Positions 27,111 through 35,845 of a stretch of DNA of 64,000 nucleotides are shown here, piece after piece; position 1 is the first letter of the stretch, and each line of letters opens with the position of its first letter. The stretch spans positions 1 to 64,000 of the forward strand of contig CANMUP010000001.1 of the NCBI GenBank assembly GCA_947501105.1. The letters are read 5' to 3'. This DNA comes from an uncultured Flaviramulus sp. Its GTDB lineage: Bacteria; Bacteroidota; Bacteroidia; Flavobacteriales; Flavobacteriaceae. The notes under the pieces were generated by a model that saw only the letters and a list, made by a program, of their open reading frames with translations, had not been told where the DNA came from and searched no databases. The position numbers and the translations under genes were made by a program.

Positions 27111-28346
27111 ATGAAAAATTTAATCATTTTTTTATCAGCCATTTTAATGGCTAACACAACTGTTTCTCAAACTATTGAAGTTTGTAATTCGTGTCCTATT
27201 TCTACTATAAAAAAGGCGATTATTCAAGCTAAAGATTTTGATACTATTGTTATAAAAAAAGGTACTTATAAAGAGCACAATATACTTATAGATAAACCTC
27301 TAGTACTTATTGGAGATAGTTATCCTGTTATAGATGGTGAATTAAAAGGTGAAGTCATTACTATAACTTCTGATAATGTTACAGTAGACGGATTGTTTGT
27401 TATTAATGTAGGTACGAGTTATACGGAAGATTATGCAGCAATTCGTGTTAGAAAAAGTAAAAATTTTGTAATTCAGAATGTCGTGTTAGAAAAATTGTTT
27501 TTTGGTATTTATATTGAAAAATCTAGCTATGGAAAAGTATATCATAACAAAATAATTGGTGATGCTGTTGAGGAATATAATTCTGGTAATGGTATACAAT
27601 TATGGTATAGTAATCATATTGAAATTGAACATAATTATGTTGAGCATGTACGCGATGGTATTTATTTAGAGTTTTCAGATGATTGCATCATTAAAAATAA
27701 TGTGAGCGCTGAAAACTTGCGTTATGGATTACATTTTATGTTTTCCAACAATGACTTGTACCAAGATAACATCTTCGAAAACAATGGTGCTGGAGTAGCA
27801 GTCATGTTTTCAAAGAAAATAAAAATGCTTAACAATACTTTTAGAGAAAATTGGGGTACAGCTTCATACGGGATGCTTTTAAAAGAAATTAATGATGCTG
27901 AAATTATAGGTAATACTTTTGAAGAAAACACAATAGGTATTAACATTGAAGGCTCTAACCGAATCACTTATAAACACAATAATTTCAAAAACAATGGTTG
28001 GGCAATTAAAGTACGTGGTGCATGCTATACCAATCATTTTTTAGAAAATAACTTTCTATATAATTCTTTTGACATAGCTTATAATAGCAAGGTTAATGAT
28101 AATGTTTTTGATAGAAATTATTGGAGTAATTATACAGGTTATGATCTTGATAAAAACGGCATTGGTGACGTGCCGTACAGACCAGTTAAACTCTTTTCAT
28201 ACATCGTAAATCGTACTCCAGAAACAATTATTTTATTGCGCAGCATGTTTATAGATATTATAGATTTTTCAGAAAAAATATCTCCAGTCTTTACTCCAGA
28301 TAATTTATTAGATAATAATCCATTAATTAAAAAAATCTCATGGTAA
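27111..28346 (+). CDS. nosD: NosD periplasmic copper-cluster assembly protein
   Basis: 411 residues. The Sec signal peptide ends near TVSQ. The body is a right-handed parallel beta-helix of CASH/NosD repeats (IEIEHNYVEHVRDGIYLEFSDDCIIKNN, GLHFMFSNNDLYQDNIFENNGAGVAVMFS). It ends with the NosD-typical YWSNYTGYDLDKNGIGDVPYRP segment. NosD docks on NosFY and hands copper or sulfur to NosZ. The stop overlaps the nosF start by 7 bases. Confidence 0.94.
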   Translation: MKNLIIFLSAILMANTTVSQTIEVCNSCPISTIKKAIIQAKDFDTIVIKKGTYKEHNILIDKPLVLIGDSYPVIDGELKGEVITITSDNVTVDGLFVINVGTSYTEDYAAIRVRKSKNFVIQNVVLEKLFFGIYIEKSSYGKVYHNKIIGDAVEEYNSGNGIQLWYSNHIEIEHNYVEHVRDGIYLEFSDDCIIKNNVSAENLRYGLHFMFSNNDLYQDNIFENNGAGVAVMFSKKIKMLNNTFRENWGTASYGMLLKEINDAEIIGNTFEENTIGINIEGSNRITYKHNNFKNNGWAIKVRGACYTNHFLENNFLYNSFDIAYNSKVNDNVFDRNYWSNYTGYDLDKNGIGDVPYRPVKLFSYIVNRTPETIILLRSMFIDIIDFSEKISPVFTPDNLLDNNPLIKKISW

Positions 28347-29047
28347 TCATTCAAAATCTACATAAAAAATTTGGCAAAAACAAAGTACTTAAAGGCGTTG
28401 ACTTAAGTATTAAAGGTGGCGGAATATTTGCTATTCTTGGGCCAAATGGTTCTGGTAAAACAACGCTTATCAAATCTGTTTTAGGAATGGTTATACCAAA
28501 TAAAGGAGATATTTCTGTATTGGGAGAAAACATCAATAAAAACTCAGATTACAGACATAAAATTGATTATTTGCCACAAATAGCCAATTTCCCTAGCAAC
28601 TTAAAAGTGAAGGAGCTAATCCGCATGATAAAAGATTTGCGTAAAAACACTAATGAAGATGAACGCTTAATAGAACTGTTTAAAATACAACCCTTTTTAG
28701 ATAAAAAATTGGGAACCCTATCCGGTGGTACCAAGCAAAAAGTAAATATCTTATTAACCTTTATGTTTGATAGTCCGTTAATTATTTTAGACGAACCTAC
28801 TACAGGATTAGATCCCATTTCGTTAATTCGATTAAAAGAACTTATCCAAGAAGAAAAAGCTAAAGGAAAAACAATTCTTATCACATCTCATATTATGAGC
28901 TTTGTTGAAGAAGTATCAGATGAAATTGTATTTATACTTGAAGGCAAAATTTATTTTAGAGGATCAATTTCAGAATTAAAAACCAAGACCAGTCAACCAG
29001 ATTTCGAACATGCAATAGCATCAATACTTACAGAAAATCATGCTTAA
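28340..29047 (+). CDS. nosF: NosF ABC-transporter ATPase
   Basis: 235 residues, single nucleotide-binding domain. Walker A is GPNGSGKTT, the signature is LSGGTKQKV, Walker B is LIILDEPTTGLDP, and the switch His is in TSHIMS. With NosY and NosD it forms the complex that matures NosZ. It overlaps both neighbours (7 and 8 bases), which indicates translational coupling. Confidence 0.94.
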   Translation: MVIIQNLHKKFGKNKVLKGVDLSIKGGGIFAILGPNGSGKTTLIKSVLGMVIPNKGDISVLGENINKNSDYRHKIDYLPQIANFPSNLKVKELIRMIKDLRKNTNEDERLIELFKIQPFLDKKLGTLSGGTKQKVNILLTFMFDSPLIILDEPTTGLDPISLIRLKELIQEEKAKGKTILITSHIMSFVEEVSDEIVFILEGKIYFRGSISELKTKTSQPDFEHAIASILTENHA

Positions 29048-29822
29048 AATATTAAAATATAGTTTTTTCGATTTAATGCGTAGTCGCTGGAGTTATGTAT
29101 ACTTTGCATTTTATTTATTGCTTGGTATTATTCTTTTGTTTTTAAACAACGATTTATCAAAAGCAGTTATCACTTTAATGAATGTTATTATCGTTTTAGT
29201 GCCTTTAATAGGCACCATTTTTGGTGTCATGTATTATTATAACTCCAAAGAATTCACAGAGTTGTTATTAGCACAGCCATTAAAACGGTCGTCTATCTTT
29301 TTGGGGCAGTATTTAGGCGTAGCATTATCATTATCAATGAGTCTAATTCTTGGTTTAGGCATCCCATTTGTGCTTTATGGTTTGTTTAAAAGCGATGCTA
29401 TTTGGGATTTTTCTTTATTATTAATTACAGGTACTTTTTTAACTTTAATATTTACGGCTTTAGCTTTTAATATTGCCCTATCCAATGAAAATAAAATTAA
29501 AGGGTTTGGTTACGCTATTTTATTATGGTTGTTTTTAGCTATTATTTATGATGGCATTTTTTTAATGACCTTAATCATGTTTGATGACTATCCCCTGGAT
29601 AAATTATCACTAGTAGGAACCATGCTAAACCCTATAGATTTATCAAGAACACTCATCCTATTAAAATTAGATATTTCGGCATTATTGGGCTATACAGGAG
29701 CTGTTTTTAAACAATTTTTCGGCACTAGTTTCGGGTTAATCGTATCCTTTATAATGCTAACTGTTTGGGTGATTTTGCCTGTTCTTAGAATCGTATTTAA
29801 ATCAAAAAAGAAAGATTTTTAA
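29040..29822 (+). CDS. nosY: NosY ABC-transporter permease
   Basis: 260 residues with about six membrane helices, starting MLKILKYSFFDLMRSRWSYVY, an ABC-2 permease type N-terminus. The sequence QPLKRSSIFLGQYLGVALSL is the usual coupling region of NosY. It forms the membrane part of the NosDFY complex. It is last gene of the accessory nos transcript; the next gene has its own promoter. Confidence 0.92.
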   Translation: MLKILKYSFFDLMRSRWSYVYFAFYLLLGIILLFLNNDLSKAVITLMNVIIVLVPLIGTIFGVMYYYNSKEFTELLLAQPLKRSSIFLGQYLGVALSLSMSLILGLGIPFVLYGLFKSDAIWDFSLLLITGTFLTLIFTALAFNIALSNENKIKGFGYAILLWLFLAIIYDGIFLMTLIMFDDYPLDKLSLVGTMLNPIDLSRTLILLKLDISALLGYTGAVFKQFFGTSFGLIVSFIMLTVWVILPVLRIVFKSKKKDF

Positions 29823-29838
29823 AACCGTAAATTATTAA

Positions 29839-29881
29839 TGACTTTAATCATGTTTTGTCTCTATAATTTTATCTAGATTTG
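29839..29881 (+). promoter_or_regulatory. Crp/Fnr-type site and -7 box before the copper-uptake genes
   Basis: TGACTTTAATCA (29839-29850) is followed by TGTTTT, and TAGATTTG (29874-29881) is a perfect -7 box. The centre-to-box distance of 36.5 bases is the same as at 22751 and 33480. The expected start of transcription coincides with the ATG at 29886. Confidence 0.75.
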
Positions 29882-29885
29882 TCGC

Positions 29886-30284
29886 ATGTTATCAACAATA
29901 ACACGTAAAATAACAATATTTATTCTAGTGCTTATATTATTTGCCCATAATATAAATACACTTGTTATTATAGGTGATTTTATTGTTAATCAAGATTTTA
30001 TTGCTAAGACCTTGTGTATTCAAAAAGAAGAACAGAAAGGTTGTAATGGTAAATGTCAATTACGTAAAGAGCTTTCTGAAAGTAATCCAGATTCTAATAA
30101 TCCTGATAATCCATTACAAGAAAGTAAACGCATTTCTTTAGATGCGTTTTGCTTATCAACAATAAGTAAAGTTGAAAACGCATTTGTTTCTTTAAATACC
30201 TTGAAGCTAAAAACAACTTTTAAAACCCCGAAAATTAACAAAATGTATCTGGATATAGATACACCTCCACCAAATTTTAGCTAG
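29886..30284 (+). CDS. Membrane-anchored Cys-containing small protein, possibly metal-related
   Basis: 132 residues. The N-terminal hydrophobic segment (ITIFILVLILFAHNINTLVII) acts as signal or anchor. The exported part has a cysteine cluster, LCIQKEEQKGCNGKCQLRKEL, of the CNGKC type. I recognise it as a recurrent small Bacteroidota protein family often found beside TonB receptors. The C-terminus is polar and ends in DTPPPNFS. A role in copper handling is inferred from the shared promoter type and from the following lipoprotein and OprC-like receptor. The ATG is placed exactly where transcription should begin, so the mRNA may be leaderless. Confidence 0.65.
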   Translation: MLSTITRKITIFILVLILFAHNINTLVIIGDFIVNQDFIAKTLCIQKEEQKGCNGKCQLRKELSESNPDSNNPDNPLQESKRISLDAFCLSTISKVENAFVSLNTLKLKTTFKTPKINKMYLDIDTPPPNFS

Positions 30285-30388
30285 TTTTTTCGATTTATAA
30301 AATCACTTAGATTTTACTTCTATGCCTTGCTTATTTCTTTAAGTGAGTAGGAGGTTTTCAGACATATTTTAAACAAAAAACTAACAAA

Positions 30389-30461
30389 AATGAAACATCC
30401 ATGACTAAAAAATTTAGTCACATAATGGCAATGGTTATTATGGATGTTACATCTGATCAGT
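30389..30461 (+). other. Structured repeat element, copy 1
   Basis: AACATCCAT pairs with ATGGATGTT to form a 9-bp closing stem, extended by two more pairs beyond an A-A mismatch. Inside lies a hairpin GACTAAA-AAA-TTTAGTC. The same element occurs at 61180-61243. Both copies end about 25 bases before a start codon, and the AT-rich spacers after them also resemble each other. It may be a leader RNA or a small mobile palindromic repeat. Confidence 0.6.
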
Positions 30462-30484
30462 GAAAAACAATAAACATAAAACAG

Positions 30485-31330
30485 ATGAAATTTAAATATA
30501 TATTACCTATCCTACTTATTACATTATTCACCGTATCATGTTCAACAGATGACAATGATGCTCCAATAATAAATGAAATTGAAAACCTTATAAAAATTCA
30601 AGATATTGCTAACGCAACACATACCATCGAGTTGTTTAATAATACAGGAGATTTTAAAACAGGGTATAATAATGTAAGTATTAGAATAAAAGAAAAAGCA
30701 TCAAGTATTTATATAAAAAACGCAATGCTTTCTTGGATGCCCATGATGCAAATGCCTACAATGCAGCACTCCTGCCCTAAATCTGAAATTACAAAATCAG
30801 TAGGTAAAGAAACTGTTTACGAAGGGTTTGTTATTTATCAAATGACAAATGCAGATGGTTCTGGCTGGTCTTTAACAGTAAATTACTCCATTGATGGAAC
30901 AGATTATACAGCGTCAAGTGACATTGTGGTTTTACAATCAGAAAAACAAAATACAACCAGTTTTATGGGGAGTGATGATAGTCGATATATTATCGCTTTA
31001 ATCGAACCTAATGAACCGAAAATTACAATTAACGATCTTAAGGTTGGGCTTTTTAAAATGAAAAACATGATGACTTTTCCTGTGGTTGAAGATTATACCA
31101 TAGCACTCGATCCTAGAATGCCAGGAATGGGCAATCACAGTTCTCCTAACAATACCGATTTAAGTTATAATGCTGAAGACCATATGTATCATGGCGATTT
31201 ATCTTTAACAATGACAGGTTATTGGGTACTTAATTTAAAATTAATTAACAATCACGGTGATGTTTTAAAAGGTGAAGATGTAACCGAAGAACATACTAAA
31301 AGCTCATTGTATTTAGAGTTAGAATTCTAA
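30485..31330 (+). CDS. Methionine-rich lipoprotein, probable copper-binding
   Basis: 281 residues, lipobox FTVSC (Cys19). Two immunoglobulin-like halves are suggested by the beta-rich sequence. A striking Met/His/Cys patch, SWMPMMQMPTMQHSCPKSE (about 91-110), and a second one, MKNMMTFP with PRMPGMGNHSS, are of the kind that bind Cu(I). It precedes the OprC-like receptor, separated by a terminator hairpin, so it may capture copper for import. I do not recognise a named family with certainty; YtkA-like domains are the nearest idea. Confidence 0.65.
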   Translation: MKFKYILPILLITLFTVSCSTDDNDAPIINEIENLIKIQDIANATHTIELFNNTGDFKTGYNNVSIRIKEKASSIYIKNAMLSWMPMMQMPTMQHSCPKSEITKSVGKETVYEGFVIYQMTNADGSGWSLTVNYSIDGTDYTASSDIVVLQSEKQNTTSFMGSDDSRYIIALIEPNEPKITINDLKVGLFKMKNMMTFPVVEDYTIALDPRMPGMGNHSSPNNTDLSYNAEDHMYHGDLSLTMTGYWVLNLKLINNHGDVLKGEDVTEEHTKSSLYLELEF

Positions 31331-31348
31331 GAATTTCTTTAAAAAAAT

Positions 31349-31380
31349 CAGGCGCATTGCAAATTATAATGCGCCTGTTT
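31349..31380 (+). terminator. Hairpin between the Met-rich lipoprotein and the TonB receptor
   Basis: CAGGCGCATT (31349-31358) pairs perfectly with AATGCGCCTG (31368-31377), followed by TTT. It has a short T-tail, so termination is likely to be partial. Confidence 0.75.
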
Positions 31381-31394
31381 AAAACACTAAAAGC

Positions 31395-33392
31395 ATGAAA
31401 AAGCTCATCATATACAGTATTATCTTTCTTTTCAGCGGATTTACATTTGCCCAAGAAGATGTTACCATTAAAAAAGACACGACAAAATTAGACGAAATTA
31501 TTGTTTTAGGTCGACGCAAACTAAGTAACTATAGACAAGAAAAAACCTTATCTAGTATAGATGAATATTTAGAAAAAGCCAATAAAGTTACTATGATAAA
31601 ACGTGGTAATTATGCTTGGGAACCAACAATAAATAACATGAATAGCGATCGATTAAACGTAACTATTGATGGTATGCAAATTTTTGGCGCCTGTACAGAC
31701 AAAATGGATCCCATTACATCTTATGTAGATGTTTCTAATTTAGAAAAAGTAAGTGTTGGTTCTGGGCAGACGGGTACAGAAAATGGGCATTGCGTTGGTG
31801 GCGGAATAGATTTAAAACTACCCGCAAGCAAATATTTTGAATCTGGCTTAAAAACAAGTATAGATTTAGGTTATGAAACCAATGGAAATTACAAAACTGG
31901 AGGTTTAGATATGGAATATTCTAGTAGCAATTTTTATATTAATACTGATGGTATTTTTAGAAAATCTGATAATTATGAGGCAGGAAACAGTCAAGAAATC
32001 TTGTATTCTCAATTTCTAAAATATAACATATCATTACAAACAGGTTTTAAAATAAACGAAAATCACTCCATTGATGCAAATGTAATTTACGATAAAGCTA
32101 CAGATGTTGGTTACCCTGCATTACCAATGGATGTTTCACTTGCCGAAGCTTTAATTACGTCTGTTACTCATAATTACAGCAACGATTCAACATTTATAAA
32201 AACCTTAGAAACTAAACTGTACTTTAATACCATTACCCATATCATGGATGATTCTAAGCGTCCAGATGTACCAATTCGTATGGATATGCCTGGGTGGAGC
32301 GATACTTACGGGTTTTATAGTAAAGCCACAACAAATATTAATAAACATAAGCTAGCCTTAAATTTTAATGGGTTTTACAATCGTTCGTTAGCAGAAATGA
32401 CCATGTATCCAAACGACTCTAATCAACCTGCCATGTTTATGTACACATGGCCAGATATAAGAACGTTTTACACAGGAGTTTTTGCAAAAGATGATTTTTC
32501 TTTAAATGATAATGAAACCCTTTCAACCTCCATTCGGCTAGGTTATCATAACAATATAATTGCTAAAGATGTTGGGTTAGAAAGTCTTCAAATTTTTTAT
32601 CCTGAAATTGATGATACTAAAAGTAGATTTTTAACCAGTATAGCATCAGATTACACTTTTAAAAAGAAAAGTTACGATGTTAGTTTTGGTCTTGGTTATG
32701 GAGAAAGAGCACCTTCTGTTAGTGAAGGTTATGGGTTTTTCCTCTTTAACAGTTTTGATAGCTATGATTACATAGGGAACCCAACCTTAAAAAACGAAAA
32801 AGCGATTGAAGTAAATGCAAAAGCCAATTTTCATAATAGCAAATTTCATATAGGAGTTGAAGCTTCTTATTTTCATATTATGGATTATATTATTGGAGAT
32901 ATTGATGCATCACTCAGCCCTATGACTATTGGTGCTAATGGTGTTAGAGTATATAAAGCTTTATCTAACGCCTCAATTTTTGATGTGTATTTAAATTCAT
33001 CTTATAAATTTTCAAAGTCCTTTTCAGTTAACGGAACCCTTGGTTATAATTACGGAACAGGCAGCAACAATGAAAATTTACCATTAATAAAACCTATATC
33101 CTATTTAGCCGAATTTAGTTATAGCACCACAACGTTTAATTCGGCTATTCAATTAGAAGGTAATGGAAACCAAAGTAATTACAGTAGTTTTTATGGTGAA
33201 GACGAAACGCCTGCGTATGGTGTTTTAAATTTTAATTTAGGAAATGTTTTCTATACCAATACTAACAAATGGATTTTAAAATATGGTGTTGAAAATATTT
33301 TAGATGCTAATTATTCAACCTACGCAGATTGGAATAATATACCAAGACAAGGGCGTAATTTTTATATGAATGTGTCTTTTGTAATCCATTAA
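31395..33392 (+). CDS. OprC/NosA-type TonB-dependent copper receptor
   Basis: 665 residues. A signal peptide is followed by a TonB-box region (KLDEIIVLGRR), a plug and a barrel ending in MNVSFVIH. The plug motif DGMQIFGACTDKMDPITSYVD matches the OprC/NosA family and contains CxxxM (Cys-Thr-Asp-Lys-Met), the copper ligand pair of OprC. Further Met/His-rich loops occur (RMDMPGWSD, MTMYPNDSNQPAMFMYTW). In Pseudomonas stutzeri NosA is needed to supply copper to nitrous oxide reductase, which fits the location between nosY and nirK. It lacks the N-terminal carboxypeptidase-like domain seen in the other receptors here. Confidence 0.88.
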   Translation: MKKLIIYSIIFLFSGFTFAQEDVTIKKDTTKLDEIIVLGRRKLSNYRQEKTLSSIDEYLEKANKVTMIKRGNYAWEPTINNMNSDRLNVTIDGMQIFGACTDKMDPITSYVDVSNLEKVSVGSGQTGTENGHCVGGGIDLKLPASKYFESGLKTSIDLGYETNGNYKTGGLDMEYSSSNFYINTDGIFRKSDNYEAGNSQEILYSQFLKYNISLQTGFKINENHSIDANVIYDKATDVGYPALPMDVSLAEALITSVTHNYSNDSTFIKTLETKLYFNTITHIMDDSKRPDVPIRMDMPGWSDTYGFYSKATTNINKHKLALNFNGFYNRSLAEMTMYPNDSNQPAMFMYTWPDIRTFYTGVFAKDDFSLNDNETLSTSIRLGYHNNIIAKDVGLESLQIFYPEIDDTKSRFLTSIASDYTFKKKSYDVSFGLGYGERAPSVSEGYGFFLFNSFDSYDYIGNPTLKNEKAIEVNAKANFHNSKFHIGVEASYFHIMDYIIGDIDASLSPMTIGANGVRVYKALSNASIFDVYLNSSYKFSKSFSVNGTLGYNYGTGSNNENLPLIKPISYLAEFSYSTTTFNSAIQLEGNGNQSNYSSFYGEDETPAYGVLNFNLGNVFYTNTNKWILKYGVENILDANYSTYADWNNIPRQGRNFYMNVSFVIH

Positions 33393-33479
33393 ATATAGTT
33401 GTTATCATGCTTTAATTTATAAATTACGGTTCTTTTTTTTAGTTTTTATTGCTTTTTAGATATCTACAAAACAATCACA

Positions 33480-33522
33480 TGACAAATGTCATGTTTTAAG
33501 AAAGTCTTAACAATTAATTTTG
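33480..33522 (+). promoter_or_regulatory. Crp/Fnr-type site and -7 box of the nirK-nor operon
   Basis: TGACAAATGTCA (33480-33491), inside the longer palindrome CATGACAAATGTCATG, is followed by TGTTTT, then TAATTTTG (33515-33522). The centre is 36.5 bases before the last base of the box, as in the two other denitrification promoters. Confidence 0.8.
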
Positions 33523-33537
33523 ACTATCCTTAAAAAG

Positions 33538-33549
33538 GACAAAAAAGTC
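33538..33549 (+). promoter_or_regulatory. Candidate Rrf2-type site in the nirK leader
   Basis: GACAAAAAAGTC has the same GAC-N6-GTC arrangement as the perfect palindrome GACAAATTTGTC in front of the Rrf2 gene (43633-43644). It lies just after the expected start site, a position suited to repression. The half-sites are less complete, so it could be only a small stem. Confidence 0.35.
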
Positions 33550-33583
33550 TTTTTTAAAAAAACCATTAACTAAATTAAAGATT

Positions 33584-35050
33584 ATGAAGGTAACCCAAAA
33601 ACAAATGATGATGCCATTTGCATTATTAATTGCAATGTTAATACTGTTATTTACAGCCTGTGTTGACAATGAAAAAAAAGAATATGCTGATACTGCAGAT
33701 ATTCCAGTTAGTAAAGAAATGATTGCTGAACTAACATCACCTCCAAACGTACCAACTCCTGTTGGAAGGCGTAAAGCAAAAAAACTGATAGTAAACATGG
33801 AAATTCTTGAACAAGAAGGCACTATGACTGACGGTACTACGTATAACTATTGGACTTTTGGTGGATCTGTTCCTGGAAGCTTTATTAGAACACGCGTTGG
33901 TGATGAAGTAGAATTTACTTTATCAAACCATCCTGATAATAAATTACCTCATAACATTGATTTACATGCAGTTACTGGTCCAGGTGGTGGTGCAACTTCT
34001 TCTTTCGTAGCTCCTGGGCATGAGAAAAAATTCAATTTTAAAACATTAAACCCTGGCTTGTATGTGTATCACTGTGCTACAGCACCTGTTGGCATGCATA
34101 TCGCTAATGGAATGTACGGTTTAATTTTAGTTGAACCAGAAGGAGGCTTACCTCCAGTTGATAAAGAATATTATGTTATGCAAGGTGATTTCTACACTAA
34201 AGGTGAAAATGGAGATCCAGGGTTGCAAGCATTCGATATGCAAAAAGCAGTAGATGAAGATGCCGATTATGTTGTGTTTAATGGCAAGGTTGGTTCTTTA
34301 ACAGGAGATAATGCCATTACTGCAAGTGTAGGCGAAACAGTTCGTTTGTACGTTGGCAACGGTGGTCCTAACTTAGTCTCTTCTTTTCATGTTATTGGTG
34401 AAATTTTCGATAAAGTTATGGTTGAAGGTGGAGACTTTATAAACGAAAATGTCCAAACCACTTTAGTTCCTGCTGGTGGTGCTGCCATTGTTGAGTTTAG
34501 AGTCGATGTTCCTGGTACATTTATTTTAGTCGACCACTCTATATTCAGAGCCTTTAACAAAGGAGCTTTAGGTATGTTAAAAGTTGAAGGGGAAGAAAAC
34601 AAAAAAGTTTATTCTGGTGTAGTTCAAGAAGGTATTTATCATCCAGAAGGTGGTGGTATACAAGAGATGCCAGACGATGGAAAAGCTAAAACTCCAGTAG
34701 CAACTTCAGAAAAAACTTTAGCAGAAAAAATGGAGTCTGGAAAACAAATTTATATGAAAACCTGTTTCGCTTGTCATCAAGCAGAAGGCCAAGGTATTCC
34801 TAATGCATTTCCTCCTTTAGCAAACTCAGATTATTTAAATGCTGATGTAAGAAGATCGATAGAAATTGTTGTAAAAGGAAAAACAGGAGAAATTACTGTT
34901 AATGGAGAGAAGTACAATAGTGTCATGACAAGACAAGCAATAAGTAATTCTGAGGTAGCAGATGTACTAACCTATGTTTATAATTCATGGGGGAATAACA
35001 AAACTAACGTTACAAAAGCACAAGTTGATGCTGTAAAAAATGGTCACTAA
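33584..35050 (+). CDS. nirK: Copper nitrite reductase with C-terminal cytochrome c domain, lipoprotein
   Basis: Reduces nitrite to nitric oxide in the periplasm. 488 residues, lipobox LFTAC (Cys26). Two cupredoxin domains follow. Type 1 and type 2 copper ligands are visible: HNIDLH (His123, His128), YHCATAPVGM (His163, Cys164, Met171), SSFHVIG and VDHSIF in the second domain. A Pro/Lys/Thr linker leads to a cytochrome c domain at about 380-475 with CFACH (Cys394, Cys397, His398) and an axial Met in VMTRQ. The fused cytochrome probably receives electrons directly. It is the first gene of a unit with nirV, a SCO protein, norC and norB. Confidence 0.96.
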   Translation: MKVTQKQMMMPFALLIAMLILLFTACVDNEKKEYADTADIPVSKEMIAELTSPPNVPTPVGRRKAKKLIVNMEILEQEGTMTDGTTYNYWTFGGSVPGSFIRTRVGDEVEFTLSNHPDNKLPHNIDLHAVTGPGGGATSSFVAPGHEKKFNFKTLNPGLYVYHCATAPVGMHIANGMYGLILVEPEGGLPPVDKEYYVMQGDFYTKGENGDPGLQAFDMQKAVDEDADYVVFNGKVGSLTGDNAITASVGETVRLYVGNGGPNLVSSFHVIGEIFDKVMVEGGDFINENVQTTLVPAGGAAIVEFRVDVPGTFILVDHSIFRAFNKGALGMLKVEGEENKKVYSGVVQEGIYHPEGGGIQEMPDDGKAKTPVATSEKTLAEKMESGKQIYMKTCFACHQAEGQGIPNAFPPLANSDYLNADVRRSIEIVVKGKTGEITVNGEKYNSVMTRQAISNSEVADVLTYVYNSWGNNKTNVTKAQVDAVKNGH

Positions 35051-35072
35051 TAAGAATTAATTAATAGCGAAG

Positions 35073-35843
35073 ATGAAATCTATTTTAAGATTGATAATTT
35101 GTTTGATGTTACTTTGGTTTACTAAAGCAAATTGTCAATCTGAAATGGTTTTAATAAAAGGAGGAACCTATACTCCTCTTTATGGCCGAGACTCTTTACA
35201 GGTTACTATTTCAGACTTTCAAATGGACGTTTATCCAGTAACTAATGAAGCCTTTTTAGAGTTTATTAAAAAGAATCCAAAGTGGCAACGCTCTAAAATC
35301 AAAAAAATATTTGCTGACGCTAATTACCTCATCAATTGGAAATCGGATATAGAGTTAAATAAAAACCAATCTTTAAAAGCACCTATTACAAATATTTCTT
35401 GGTTTGTAGCTAATGATTATTGCGAATGCCAAGGCAAACGTTTACCAACAATTGATGAATGGGAATACGTAGCTATGGCCAATAAAACCTTAGCAGATGC
35501 CAGAACTTTAGAAAGCTATAACAAATACATTTTAGGTTGGTACGAAAAACCCAAAACCTTTAATAACAATATTGGCTCAACCTTTAAAAACTATTGGGGT
35601 GTTTATGATTTGCATGGTTTGGTTTGGGAATGGACATCAGACTTTAACTCTGTTTTAGTATCAGGTGAATCTAGAAAAGATGTTGATAACGATAGTAATT
35701 TATTTTGTGGAAGCGCCGCTATTGGCGCCACAGATTTAATGAATTATGCCGCCTTTATGCGTTATGCCATTCGTGGTAGTGTGAAAGCAAAATACGGCTT
35801 AAAAAACTTAGGCTTTAGATGTGTTAAAGATATAATTGAATAA
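35073..35843 (+). CDS. nirV: NirV, formylglycine-generating-enzyme-like protein
   Basis: 256 residues, signal peptide ending near KANCQ. It has an FGE-sulfatase (SUMF1-like) fold: EMVLIKGGTYTPL, VYPVTNEAFLEFI, PITNISWFVANDYCECQGKRLPTIDEWEYVA, and C-terminal NLGFRCVKD. Such proteins are known as NirV when they follow nirK; a precise role is not established. It lies 22 bases after nirK and 2 bases before the SCO gene. Confidence 0.9.
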   Translation: MKSILRLIICLMLLWFTKANCQSEMVLIKGGTYTPLYGRDSLQVTISDFQMDVYPVTNEAFLEFIKKNPKWQRSKIKKIFADANYLINWKSDIELNKNQSLKAPITNISWFVANDYCECQGKRLPTIDEWEYVAMANKTLADARTLESYNKYILGWYEKPKTFNNNIGSTFKNYWGVYDLHGLVWEWTSDFNSVLVSGESRKDVDNDSNLFCGSAAIGATDLMNYAAFMRYAIRGSVKAKYGLKNLGFRCVKDIIE

Positions 35844-35845
35844 AA

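Noticed and set aside
30440-30462. CTGATCAG as another Fnr-type site
   Set aside because: The half-sites have no 4-base spacer and no correctly spaced -7 box; it is part of the spacer after the structured element.
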